This document shows, piece by piece, positions 1-7,588 of a stretch of DNA of 64,000 nucleotides. The stretch is from contig NZ_JACAWU010000002.1 in assembly GCF_013391635.1 (NCBI RefSeq), positions 744,001 to 808,000 of the forward strand, written 5' to 3'. The notes beneath the pieces are model-generated. The model made no database searches, was not told where the DNA came from, and was given only the letters and a program-made list of their open reading frames with translations. The stretch is from Natronomonas gomsonensis (GTDB taxonomy: Archaea > Halobacteriota > Halobacteria > Halobacteriales > Haloarculaceae). The stretch's first letter is position 1. The number at the start of each line of letters is the position of its first letter. The translations under genes were made by a program, and so were the position numbers.

Positions 1-892
1 GGCTCGCGAGGTGTTGGACATCGACAGCCAGACCCACGAGATGGAGCCGGTCGTCTACTCCTCGACGTTCATTCAGGAGGCGATTCGCGGCCGCGAGGAC
101 CCCGAGGCCCTCCGGGAGCGAATCACCGAGGAGTTCGAGGCGCTGGCCGAAGACAGCGACCGGATGATACTCGAGGGCGGCGGGTCGCTGACGACCGGCG
201 GTATCGTCGGATTGACCGACCGCGACATCGCCGAGTTGCTCGACGCGACGGTCGTCCTGGTCGTCCCCTACGCCCAACCGAGCGACATCGACGAGGTGTT
301 GGCCGCCGCCGAGTACCTCGGCGACCACCTCGGTGGCGTGCTGTTCAACGCGGTTTCCGACGCGGCGTTCGACGGCCTCGCGAGCGACGTGGTCCCCTTC
401 CTCGAAGGGCGGGGCGTCCGGGTGTTCGGAACCGTCCCGCGTGACCGCGACCTCGCGGGCGTCACGGTCGCGGAACTGGCCAGCGAACTCGGCGCCGACG
501 TGCTGACCAGCGAGGCGCCGACCGACGGGCTCCTCGAGCGATTCGTCGTCGGTGCGATGACCGCCGGCGAGGCGCTCGGACAGCTCCGCCGGGTCCGCGA
601 CGCCGCGCTCATCACCGGCGGCGACCGGACCGACGTAGTGACAGCAGCCCTTGAGGCCTCCGGCATCGAGTGTCTGCTGTTGACTGGCGGGTTCAGGCCG
701 CCCGAGGCCGTCCTCGGTCGTGCCGAAGCCGCCGACGTGCCGGTGTTGCTCGTGGGCGCCGACACCAAGACGACGCTCGACCGCGCCGAGAAGGTCATTC
801 GCTCGGGACGGACCCGCGACACACACACCGTCGAGCGGATGGGCGAACTCCTGCGGGACTACGCGGACATCGACGCGATGCTCGAAGCGTAA
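1..892 (+). CDS. DRTGG/BioD-like phosphotransacetylase-family protein, 5' truncated by window edge
   Basis: The reading frame is open from the first bases (codons for A-R-E-V-L precede the GTG at 11), so the gene starts outside the window. In full-length haloarchaeal relatives the missing part is a P-loop dethiobiotin-synthase-like domain. What remains is the end of that domain (an LEGGGSLTTGG stretch, then VVLVVPY and GVLFNAV beta strands) followed by a DRTGG domain whose core TGGDRTD is visible around residue 200. These proteins look like the regulatory N-terminal half of large phosphotransacetylases but lack the catalytic domain, and often neighbour ADP-forming acetyl-CoA synthetase; that neighbour is not visible here. 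Function in acetate or CoA metabolism is inference. Confidence 0.8.
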   Translation, partial: AREVLDIDSQTHEMEPVVYSSTFIQEAIRGREDPEALRERITEEFEALAEDSDRMILEGGGSLTTGGIVGLTDRDIAELLDATVVLVVPYAQPSDIDEVLAAAEYLGDHLGGVLFNAVSDAAFDGLASDVVPFLEGRGVRVFGTVPRDRDLAGVTVAELASELGADVLTSEAPTDGLLERFVVGAMTAGEALGQLRRVRDAALITGGDRTDVVTAALEASGIECLLLTGGFRPPEAVLGRAEAADVPVLLVGADTKTTLDRAEKVIRSGRTRDTHTVERMGELLRDYADIDAMLEA

Positions 893-954
893 CTCAGTGT
901 CGTTCGTCACCGTGTCACAATAAGTCACAATAAGCCGCGGTCGGTGCCACCCGT

Positions 955-1671
955 ATGGACGAGATGGACGCCTTCGGTCGGATGGTCCTCGACTTCCACC
1001 GCGACGACTACGACGGCAGCGGCCGCTACCGGAGCCACACCGGCGCGACCCGCGACGGCCACCCCGAGTGGTACTTCGGTGACTCCTTTCCGCCGGAGAG
1101 CGAAGCGGCTCTGAAGCGAGTTCGCGAGACCGGCGGCACCGTCGTCGACGCCGGCTGTGGCGCCGGTTCGCACGCGCTCGCCCTCCAGCGGGAGGGAACC
1201 GACGTGGTGGCGACGGACGTGAGCGCGGGCGCACTCCGGGTTGCCCGCGACCGTGGCGTCGAACGGGTCGCCCGCGCAGACCTCCGGTCGCTACCGGTCG
1301 TCGCCGACTGCGTCTTTCTCGCCGGGACGCAGTTCGGCGTCGGCGGGACCGTCGGGGCGCTCCAGGAGACGCTGTCGGCGCTGGAAGACGCCACGACCGA
1401 AGGGGGTCGTGTCGTCGGTGACTTCAAAGACCCCTTCGCCGTCGCCGACGACCACGTCGCCGGACGGGAGGAACTGCTCGATTTCGACCGCGAAGCCGGG
1501 GTCGCGCGCCGCCGAATGCGAACCGAGTATCGCGACCTTGCAGGGCCGTGGCTGGACTTGCTCTGTCTCACGCCCGCGGCCGCTCGAGAAGCGATCGATG
1601 CGACGGCGTGGTCGGTCACCGACATCATCGAAGGCGACAGCGCGCGCTACTTCGTCGTCTGTGACCGTTGA
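955..1671 (+). CDS. Class I SAM-dependent methyltransferase
   Basis: This 238-residue protein carries the SAM-binding motif I VVDAGCGAGS at residues 63-72 and an acidic end of strand 2 (VVATDVS, 84-90), typical of class I methyltransferases. The N-terminal 60 residues contain a Y-R-S-H-T-G segment often seen before the Rossmann fold in this family. The substrate cannot be read from the sequence. It sits 62 bases downstream of the DRTGG gene on the same strand and convergent with thioredoxin. Confidence 0.85.
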   Translation: MDEMDAFGRMVLDFHRDDYDGSGRYRSHTGATRDGHPEWYFGDSFPPESEAALKRVRETGGTVVDAGCGAGSHALALQREGTDVVATDVSAGALRVARDRGVERVARADLRSLPVVADCVFLAGTQFGVGGTVGALQETLSALEDATTEGGRVVGDFKDPFAVADDHVAGREELLDFDREAGVARRRMRTEYRDLAGPWLDLLCLTPAAAREAIDATAWSVTDIIEGDSARYFVVCDR

Positions 1672-1727
1672 GGACGCAATCGACGGCCGACCACAGAGTT
1701 AAGCCGGTTGCTATTGTTTAACACAGT

Positions 1728-1743
1728 GGAGCCGAACGGCTCC
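1728..1743. repeat. Perfect 7-bp inverted repeat (GGAGCCG-AA-CGGCTCC)
   Basis: It lies between two convergent genes (methyltransferase and trxA) and could form a stem at the 3' end of either transcript. There is no T-run directly after it, so a terminator role is only a possibility. Confidence 0.4.
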
Positions 1744-1856
1744 GTAGTGTCACACGGGGGTCACTCCCCCATCAGTCTGTGTGCGGGCAGGTGGGTTCCG
1801 GGGACTTATTGCTGAATCGAGGTTGACAAACTGGTCGAAACGCCTGTCGCGTCCAC

Positions 1857-2246
1857 TCAGGCGTGCTGTTCGATTTTGTTCGCCAGCGTGGCCTTCTCTT
1901 GGACGCCGACCATTCGGTCTGCGGGTTCGCCGTCGACGAACAGATACAGCGTGGGAACGCCCTGGACCTGATACTGCTGGGCGATGTTCTGGTGGGCGTC
2001 GACGTCGACTTTCAGGACGGCTGCGTTCGTCTCGGCGGCGAGTTCCTCGACGGTCGGTTCGAGCATCTTGCAGGGCCCACACCAGTCGGCGTAGAAGTCG
2101 ACCAACGCGACGCGGTTCTCTTCGAGGAGTTCCTCGAGGTGGCCGGCGCCAGTCACGTGGACCGGTTCGCTCGGCGAGCCGGCTTTAGCCGCCAGTTCCT
2201 CGCGTTTCTTCGCTCGAATGTCTTCGATGTCTTCGGCATCGCTCAT
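1857..2246 (-). CDS. trxA: Thioredoxin
   Basis: A cytosolic thiol-disulfide reductase of 129 residues. The active site WCGPC is at residues 55-59 inside DFYADWCGPCK, and the cis-proline loop GVPTLY follows in the right place. The N-terminal ~30 residues (acid-rich, helix-forming, containing AKKREEL) are an extension beyond the usual ~105-residue thioredoxin and are common in haloarchaeal versions. A TATA-like element 23-30 bases upstream supports the ATG at 2246 as a near-leaderless start. Divergent from the PRC-barrel gene. Confidence 0.95.
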   Translation of the reverse strand: MSDAEDIEDIRAKKREELAAKAGSPSEPVHVTGAGHLEELLEENRVALVDFYADWCGPCKMLEPTVEELAAETNAAVLKVDVDAHQNIAQQYQVQGVPTLYLFVDGEPADRMVGVQEKATLANKIEQHA

Positions 2247-2268
2247 GGGCTTACTAGTGGAATCGTGG

Positions 2269-2276
2269 TTTTAATC
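2269..2276 (-). promoter_or_regulatory. TATA-like element of trxA
   Basis: Reads GATTAAAA on the minus strand, 23-30 bases before the trxA ATG, the spacing expected for a leaderless archaeal transcript. Confidence 0.55.
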
Positions 2277-2300
2277 TCTTCGGGGGTGTGTCCGATGCAC

Positions 2301-2332
2301 ACGACCGGTGGTCGTCTGCAAAGCAGTTAATA
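2301..2332 (+). promoter_or_regulatory. Promoter of the PRC-barrel gene with an upstream inverted repeat
   Basis: A TATA-like GTTAATAG (about 2326-2332) is centred ~26 bases before the ATG at 2355, predicting a leaderless mRNA. Just upstream, ACGACC (2301-2306) and GGTCGT (2310-2315) form an inverted repeat overlapping the position where BRE-proximal regulators often bind. Confidence 0.5.
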
Positions 2333-2354
2333 GGTGTCGTCACGACCGGCCGCT

Positions 2355-2648
2355 ATGGAGATGGAGTCCGTCCCCCAAGAAATCACGTCGCTCGTCGGTC
2401 GAGAAGTCTACTCGAACAAGGGCGTCTTCGTCGGTGAGGTCGAGGACATTCGCCTCGACCTCGACAGCGAAGTCGTCACCGGACTGGCCCTCGGTGAGGT
2501 CAACCGCGACCTCTTCGATACGCGCGTCAGTGGCTCGAAGGGCGTCATCATCCCGTATCGGTGGGTCCGAGCAGTCGGCGACATCGTCCTCGTCAACGAC
2601 GTCGTCGAACGACTCCGAGAACCCGAAGAGGAAGAGGCACCGGCTTAA
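2355..2648 (+). CDS. PRC-barrel domain protein (CdpB1/CdpB2-like)
   Basis: A 97-residue single PRC-barrel protein: SLVGREVYSNKG..FVGEVEDIRLDLDS, then GVIIPYRWVRAVGDIVLVNDVVERL. It closely resembles, from memory, the haloarchaeal PRC-barrel proteins CdpB1/CdpB2 that connect SepF/FtsZ in cell division; which paralogue is meant cannot be decided here. The start at 2355 is preferred over an upstream ATG at 2334 because of the TATA spacing. Its stop overlaps the stop of the convergent DHH gene by 4 bases. Confidence 0.8.
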   Translation: MEMESVPQEITSLVGREVYSNKGVFVGEVEDIRLDLDSEVVTGLALGEVNRDLFDTRVSGSKGVIIPYRWVRAVGDIVLVNDVVERLREPEEEEAPA

Positions 2649-4105
2649 TTCCCGTTCGTCCCTTCTCCCCCGCCGCTTCCGCCTTCGACACCCATCGCTT
2701 CGAACAGTTTCGTCCGGACTGCTTCCTCGGTGAGCGACAGCAGCGTCTCCCGGTTGTCGCCGGTTATCTCCAGTCCGGTGAAGATGCCGAGCGGGATTTC
2801 CGCGGAGGCATCCGTCGAGTGGCCGACCACTTCACCGATCTCCCCGAAGGCGTCCTGCAACACGTTGCCGATGTTCATCCGGATGTCCTTCGACCGAGCG
2901 GCGAGGTAAATCGTGTCGTCGGCGATGGCGAACACCGCCGAAGTCGTAATCCCCTCCAGATTGAGCAGGTGTTGGGCGGCCTGTGACAGCGCATCGCGGT
3001 CGCGGATGAACCCGGCGTTGGAGACGAGGTGACTCCCCTTGACCTCGCGATTCCGAATCGCCTCGGCGAGTACGTCCAGCGTCTCGGGACTCATCGACGG
3101 CGACTCGACCTGTTCGAGGGTGTCGTGGTTGGCGAACGGATAGAGATACGCCGCCGCGGTGAGGTCCGCCGGCGTCGTATCGCGTTTGAAATCGAGTGTT
3201 TCGGCCCGGATACCGTACAGTAGGGCAGTGGCGACCTCCTCCGGCGGCGTAATGTCGAACTCCTGAATGTACTTCGTTAGAATCGTCGACGTCGAGGAGA
3301 CGTTCGGCCGGATGTCGGTGAACTCCGCGTCGTACTCGACTTCGGGTTCGAAGTGGTCGATGAAGATGTCGACGGGTCCGTCGACGACGGGGTCGGCAGC
3401 CTTCGCACAGTCGACGAGTGCGAGGTTGTCGTACCCCATGAGGTCGGCTTCCGACAGTGGCGTCAACTCGATACCCAAGAGGTTGACGAACGCGCGATTC
3501 TCCTGGTGTCCGATTTCGCCCTCGTAGAGGATGTCAGCGGAGACGTCGCGGGCGTTCGCGATAGCCTGCAGCGCGACGGCCGAGGCGATGGAGTCCGGAC
3601 CGGGCGAGCGGTGGGCGAGGATGGCCAGCGACTCGCCGGAGTCGATGACGTCGGCCAGTTGCGTGGCCTTGAACTCCAATTCGCCCTGTTCGAGTGCGCG
3701 AAGCGCCGAGTCCGCGATGACCGCCGAGGGGTTGATGACCACGTCGGCGCCGGCTTCGGTGAGTTCGTCGGCGGTGACGGGGTCGGAGGCGCGGACGATG
3801 ATGAACTTGTCTTCGGCGCGCTCGCGGATGGTTTCGACCGCCACCTTGTTGGCCTCGACGTCGGGCGAGAGGATGAGGATGACATCGCGGTCGGAGACAG
3901 CTTGAGCCGCCGCCTCCTCGGCGATGTCGGCGGTGCGGGCGTCGAGGTCCTGGTCCCGAAGCGCCTCCACGCGACCCTCGTCGCGGTCGAGAATCAGTAC
4001 GTCTTTTCCCTCCGCGACGAGTTCCTCCGCGACGGCGTGGCCGACGCTTCCGCAGCCGAGAATCGCATACGTCGACATCGAAGCCATCGAGATGGCGCTG
4101 CTCAT
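2645..4105 (-). CDS. TrkA-N / DHH-family phosphoesterase (bifunctional architecture)
   Basis: A 486-residue protein with a Rossmann TrkA-N domain first (ILGCGSVG at 16-22, then DVLILDRDE), a DHH domain in the middle (PDSIASA and VDCAKAADP), and a DHHA1-type C-terminal domain (AARSKDIRMNIG, then GHSTDASAEIP). The family acts on short nucleotides or signalling dinucleotides; the substrate is unknown. Two metal-binding motifs look altered: the usual H-x-N-P-D-x-D reads HRSPGPD, and the usual DHH reads DHF in FIDHFEPE. The start at 4105 is chosen because a TATA element sits ~30 bases upstream; a longer frame to 4207 has no such support. Convergent with the PRC-barrel gene. Confidence 0.85.
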   Translation of the reverse strand: MSSAISMASMSTYAILGCGSVGHAVAEELVAEGKDVLILDRDEGRVEALRDQDLDARTADIAEEAAAQAVSDRDVILILSPDVEANKVAVETIRERAEDKFIIVRASDPVTADELTEAGADVVINPSAVIADSALRALEQGELEFKATQLADVIDSGESLAILAHRSPGPDSIASAVALQAIANARDVSADILYEGEIGHQENRAFVNLLGIELTPLSEADLMGYDNLALVDCAKAADPVVDGPVDIFIDHFEPEVEYDAEFTDIRPNVSSTSTILTKYIQEFDITPPEEVATALLYGIRAETLDFKRDTTPADLTAAAYLYPFANHDTLEQVESPSMSPETLDVLAEAIRNREVKGSHLVSNAGFIRDRDALSQAAQHLLNLEGITTSAVFAIADDTIYLAARSKDIRMNIGNVLQDAFGEIGEVVGHSTDASAEIPLGIFTGLEITGDNRETLLSLTEEAVRTKLFEAMGVEGGSGGGEGTNGN

Positions 4106-4130
4106 GATAGCCGCCTCGACGGCCGGGACG

Positions 4131-4140
4131 TACTTAATTT
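4131..4140 (-). promoter_or_regulatory. TATA element of the DHH gene
   Basis: AAATTAAGTA on the minus strand lies 26-35 bases before the ATG at 4105 and decides that start. Confidence 0.6.
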
Positions 4141-4228
4141 GCCCGTACCGTCCGAACCGTGTGATGGCGTCCCGCTGGGGCGTGGGAACGCAACCTATTT
4201 GAATCAACCGCGGTTACGTGGATTTGCA

Positions 4229-4302
4229 GGGCCGATAGCTCAGCCAGGGAGAGCGTCTGGCTCTTAACCAGACGGTCGGGGGTTCAAATCCCCCTCGGCC
4301 CG
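4229..4302 (+). tRNA. tRNA-Lys (CTT)
   Basis: Cloverleaf of 74 nt. Acceptor GGGCCGA (4229-4235) pairs with TCGGCCC (4295-4301), discriminator G. The anticodon stem TCTGG/CCAGA encloses loop CTCTTAA, giving anticodon CTT for the AAG codon. The T arm is GGGGG-TTCAAAT-CCCCC. No CCA is encoded. The 3' part is repeated 139 bp downstream (separate entry). Confidence 0.97.
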
Positions 4303-4472
4303 CTTTTACGAGGAGCAACCTACCGAGCAGTGCCGAGCGACAGCGAGGCCTGCGAGAAACCACGTGACGAGCAAAGCGGCACAGGGATTTGAATCAGGGA
4401 GGAGCTCTGCTCCGACCGTGGTTCAAATCCCCCTCGGCCCGCTTTTGTGAGAAGCAACCTATCGAGTAGCGC
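4281..4472 (+). repeat. Partial duplication of the tRNA-Lys 3' end with trailer and hairpin
   Basis: The 27 bases from the T loop through the acceptor end and the following CTTTT (from 4281) recur identically from 4420. Similarity continues for ~25 more bases (GAGGAGCAACCTA versus GAGAAGCAACCTA) to about 4472, just before the methyltransferase stop. Just ahead of the second copy an inverted T-arm piece GGGATTTGAA (4384-4393) faces TTCAAATCCC (4422-4431), with GGAGC-TCT-GCTCC between them, so this part can fold as a hairpin. The unit has no D arm or anticodon arm. Confidence 0.8.
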
Positions 4473-4478
4473 CACCTC

Positions 4479-5195
4479 TCACCGCCCGACGAACCAGCGC
4501 CACTGCTCTTCGAGCGGCCCCTCGACATCCGCGAGTAACTGCTGGGCGCGTTCGACGCGGGCCTCGCTGTCGAGACGAGGGTACAGTCGTGCGGCGATTG
4601 CGGGGATGGCGTGGAACAGCCGAAGCGTCTCGCCGGTCGCTTCGAACGTCCACGTACCCGTTTCGAGGTCGAATTCGCTCGCGAGTGCGGCCTCGACCTC
4701 GGTGGTGTCGGCCGGGGAACGGGAGTCACGGTCGAGTTCCGCGAAGACGTCCTCGCCCGCTGTCGTCCGCCATCCCAGCGGGGCGACCGCACCGACGGTG
4801 CCGCCCGCCCGAAGCACGCGTCGCGTTTCAGCGACGGTTCGTTCGGGGTTCGGCGCCAAAAACAGCAATGCGGTGAACGCGACGGCGTCGAAGGTATTCG
4901 AGCTGAAGGGTAGATTGTCGAAATCACCCTGAACGCGTTCGGGGACCGTACACTCCCGGAGCATCTGTCGGCTCAAATCCAAGGCGACGGGGGTCGCCCC
5001 ACGCTGTTCGAAGGCACGGGCGCTGATGCCCGACCCGGCGCCAGCGTCGAGGATAGATTCGATACCACCCGACCCCTGGTCGGCCATCCGGTCGTACAGC
5101 CGCAGTGCGAGTTCCCTGAACCGCCCCGTTCGAGTCTCGTACTCCGCATAGGAGACGGTACTGATGTCGAAGTTCTTCTGGATGTGCTCTTTCAT
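4479..5195 (-). CDS. Class I SAM-dependent methyltransferase
   Basis: 238 residues. Motif I ILDAGAGSGISARAFE is near residue 48, followed by PVALDLS (strand 2 acidic residue) and FDAVAFTALLFL, a normal UbiE/MenG-like layout of the Methyltransf_11 type. The N-terminus begins with KEHIQKNFDISTVSYAEYE, resembling BioC/UbiE-type proteins. The C-terminal helices (ERAQQLLADVEGPLEEQWRWFVGR) are not informative on substrate. Its 3' end abuts the duplicated tRNA-Lys end. Confidence 0.85.
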   Translation of the reverse strand: MKEHIQKNFDISTVSYAEYETRTGRFRELALRLYDRMADQGSGGIESILDAGAGSGISARAFEQRGATPVALDLSRQMLRECTVPERVQGDFDNLPFSSNTFDAVAFTALLFLAPNPERTVAETRRVLRAGGTVGAVAPLGWRTTAGEDVFAELDRDSRSPADTTEVEAALASEFDLETGTWTFEATGETLRLFHAIPAIAARLYPRLDSEARVERAQQLLADVEGPLEEQWRWFVGR

Positions 5196-5338
5196 ACGCC
5201 GGGATTCAGCGGCCTGCTAAATGTGTGTGATGGGCTGTCGCCCCGAGCCGTCATCCGTACGTCAGACGCAGGGCCGGATATTACTGTGGATTAAGGTGTT
5301 GCCTGATATATCAGGAATCCGTTTTTTATTCCAATCTT

Positions 5339-5375
5339 CCCTTGGTAACAGTAGTCACACTACCAAGGGTGTGAC
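5339..5375. promoter_or_regulatory. Overlapping inverted repeats upstream of the 39-residue zinc protein
   Basis: Two interleaved palindromes: CCCTTGGTA (5339-5347) with TACCAAGGG (5361-5369), and GTCACAC (5354-5360) with GTGTGAC (5369-5375). They lie 13-49 bases before the ATG at 5388, downstream of an AT-rich stretch (GTTTTTTATT, 5321-5330) that could be the TATA box. An operator is likely but unproven. Confidence 0.5.
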
Positions 5376-5387
5376 TCGGGGCACACC

Positions 5388-5507
5388 ATGAGCATGAACA
5401 CCTACGTTTGCAGTCGATGTGGAGAGCAGTTCGATGCACACGCTTCGGCCGAAACCGCACGGTTGGGGTACTGCAGCCGGCGGTGTATGAACGCGGTACG
5501 GCAGTAA
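5388..5507 (+). CDS. Small zinc-binding protein, 39 residues
   Basis: MSMNTYVCSRCGEQF opens a 39-residue protein with CxxC (C8, C11) and CxxxC (C29, C33) pairs, a one-knuckle zinc finger layout typical of haloarchaeal micro-proteins. It has its own AT-rich promoter and operator-like palindromes. There is no homology-based function; nucleic-acid or protein binding is only a guess. The regular codon use and conserved Cys spacing support it as a true gene. Confidence 0.65.
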   Translation: MSMNTYVCSRCGEQFDAHASAETARLGYCSRRCMNAVRQ

Positions 5508-5646
5508 GTGAACGGCGCGTCGGGGCAGCGAGTGGGCCACGCTATCGGAGACAATTCCGTCACCGCTGTTTGGCGCAACCGCCCTGCGGCACCCCAAAGA
5601 GTACGCCACAGCCAGTGGACTGTTCGAACGGGTCCGTCCGGCAGCG

Positions 5647-7125
5647 TCAGTTATCGGGACTGTAGTTCGGCGCTTCGTCGGTGATGACCACGTCGTGGGC
5701 GTGGCTCTCTGTCTGGCCGGCCGAGGAGACGCGAACGAACTCCGACCGTTCCTTGAACTCCGGAATCGTCTCGGCGCCGACGTACCCCATGCCGGACTGC
5801 ATTCCACCGACGAGTTGGTGGAGTTCGGATTCGAGCGAACCTTTGTACGGCGTGGCGGCTTCGACGCCCTCGGGGACGTACTCCTCGTCTTCGGGGTCGT
5901 CTTTGAGATAGCGGTCGCCGCCACCGGACTTCATCGCGCCGACAGAGCCCATGCCGCGGTACTGCTTGTAGCGCTTGCCGTTCATCGTGATGACGCGGCC
6001 GGGTGCCTCGTCGGTGCCGGCGAAGTACGACCCGAGCATCACGGCGTCGGCGCCGGCTGCGATGGCCTTGATGGCGTCACCGGAGTAGCGAATCCCACCG
6101 TCGGCGATGACGGGCACGTCGTGTTGGGTCGCAACGTCGGCGACCTCGGCGACGGCCGTAATCTGGGGCATTCCGGACCCGGAGACGATGCGAGTCGTAC
6201 AGATGGAGCCGGGACCGATCCCGACCTTGACGCCGTCGGCGAAGTCGACGATGGCCTCGGCGGCCTCCCGCGTGCCGACGTTGCCGACCACCACGTCGGC
6301 GTCGACCTCGGCTTTGATTTCGCGGGCGGAGTCGATGACGTCGAGGTTGTGCGCGTGCGCACAGTCGATGAACACGATGTCGGCACCGGCCGCGTCGGCC
6401 GCCAACGCGCGGTCGGTCTCGAAGGGACCGACGGCGACGCCGACGACGAGCGAGCCGTCGGAGGCCCGTGCGGCGTTGTCGTACTCCCGTCGTGCGAGGA
6501 TGCCCTGCATCGTCACCAGCCCCGTCAGGCGCTCTTCCTCGTCGACGATGGGAACGCGCTCGATTTTGTGTTCGTACATGAGTTCGAGCGCCTCGCGGGC
6601 GGTTACGTCTTCGCCGGCGGTGATGACCTCGTCGGTCATCGCCTCACGGACTTCGTCGCGGTCGCCGACCTCGAGGTACGGCCGGATGTCCGTTCCCGAG
6701 ATGATGCCGAGGACCACGTCATCGTCGTCGACGACCGGCGCCCCGGAGACGCCCTCTTTCCCCATCATGCGGTCGACCTCCCGGACGGTCTGTTCGGGCG
6801 AGGCCGTGACCACGTCGCGGATGATGAGTTCGTCGGCCCGTTTGACCGTCTCGACGTGTTCTGCGGTCTCCTCGACGGTCATGTTCCGGTGGAGGACGCC
6901 GAGGCCACCTTCGCGGGCCATCTCGATGGCCAGTTCGGCTTCGGTGACGGTGTCCATCGCCGCCGAGAGAACGGGAATGTTCAGCGTGACGTTCGTCGAC
7001 ACGCGGGTCGCCATGTCGGCGTCGTCCGGTTCGACGCGGCTCTCCTTGGGACGGAGGAGTACGTCGTCGAACGTCAATGCCTCAGGTACGCGGAGTTTCT
7101 CCGAGAAGGGTTCGTCGCTCGCCAT
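5647..7125 (-). CDS. guaB: IMP dehydrogenase
   Basis: Oxidises IMP to XMP with NAD+, the committed step to GTP. Of its 492 residues, the N-terminal TFDDVLLRP, a tandem CBS domain insertion (about 95-215, regulatory adenine/guanine-nucleotide binding), the catalytic loop GSICTTR with the nucleophilic Cys near residue 306, the phosphate loop MLGSYFAGTDE and the flap YRGMGSVGAM are all present. The full length is normal. It is preceded by a weak TATA-like CTTTTGG ~28 bases upstream. Confidence 0.97.
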   Translation of the reverse strand: MASDEPFSEKLRVPEALTFDDVLLRPKESRVEPDDADMATRVSTNVTLNIPVLSAAMDTVTEAELAIEMAREGGLGVLHRNMTVEETAEHVETVKRADELIIRDVVTASPEQTVREVDRMMGKEGVSGAPVVDDDDVVLGIISGTDIRPYLEVGDRDEVREAMTDEVITAGEDVTAREALELMYEHKIERVPIVDEEERLTGLVTMQGILARREYDNAARASDGSLVVGVAVGPFETDRALAADAAGADIVFIDCAHAHNLDVIDSAREIKAEVDADVVVGNVGTREAAEAIVDFADGVKVGIGPGSICTTRIVSGSGMPQITAVAEVADVATQHDVPVIADGGIRYSGDAIKAIAAGADAVMLGSYFAGTDEAPGRVITMNGKRYKQYRGMGSVGAMKSGGGDRYLKDDPEDEEYVPEGVEAATPYKGSLESELHQLVGGMQSGMGYVGAETIPEFKERSEFVRVSSAGQTESHAHDVVITDEAPNYSPDN

Positions 7126-7588
7126 GTAAACCGTCGGAATCCCCCGCCCAAAAGCGTTGCGAGAGCGCTACCGTCCGTCACCGACACACACGGCCGGCCC
7201 GTTCCGTGGCTTTGTCGACACCGATGTCCGAACGTGTACATCGGCGCCCGATGGTGGATGTTCGTCCGACTCACGTGTGAATGTCGGACGATTCGTCGGG
7301 GAATCCCGCTGGTCTGTACCCACTCGTCAGATGCATGCGGACAATACTCACACAACACTTATGATTCAGTCAACTGTTGCCTCATGTATGGACTCCGCCA
7401 GTCCCATCGCACAGCGTATCGCCGGGCAATCCAGCCTCGCTACCGGCATTTTCTTTACATTTGCGATGTGGACAAATAAAGCGGAGAACGTCGCACCCAT
7501 CCGGACCCGCAACCGCTCCGGACACGTCAGAGGGTATCGCGACATCCACCGCCGTTCGTCCCATGGTGAGGGTCGCCCCGCCTGACGA
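7126..7588. other. 463-bp intergenic region between divergent guaB and a membrane-protein gene
   Basis: On the minus strand, AACGCTTTTGGG (7147-7158) is the likely guaB promoter. Toward the plus-strand gene there are AT-rich patches around 7355-7380 and 7448-7484 (including ACAAATAAAG), candidates for its TATA box. No convincing small gene was found on either strand. Confidence 0.5.

Noticed and set aside
4281..4472. Reading the duplicated tRNA-Lys end as a second tRNA gene
   Set aside because: No D arm or anticodon arm can be formed; only the T arm/acceptor end is present.
4229..4478. Integrated element bounded by the tRNA-Lys repeats
   Set aside because: Only ~115 bp lie between the copies and no gene is included, so no element is present now; a past integration remains possible and is noted as an alternative.
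5695..7479. 594-codon plus-strand frame over guaB
   Set aside because: Antisense to IMP dehydrogenase, low-complexity translation without domains.
7382..7564. 60-codon minus-strand frame with Cys/His residues (CPHRKC) in the guaB-upstream region
   Set aside because: No paired zinc ligands in normal spacing, no promoter, and it lies in the probable 5' region of the membrane-protein gene.
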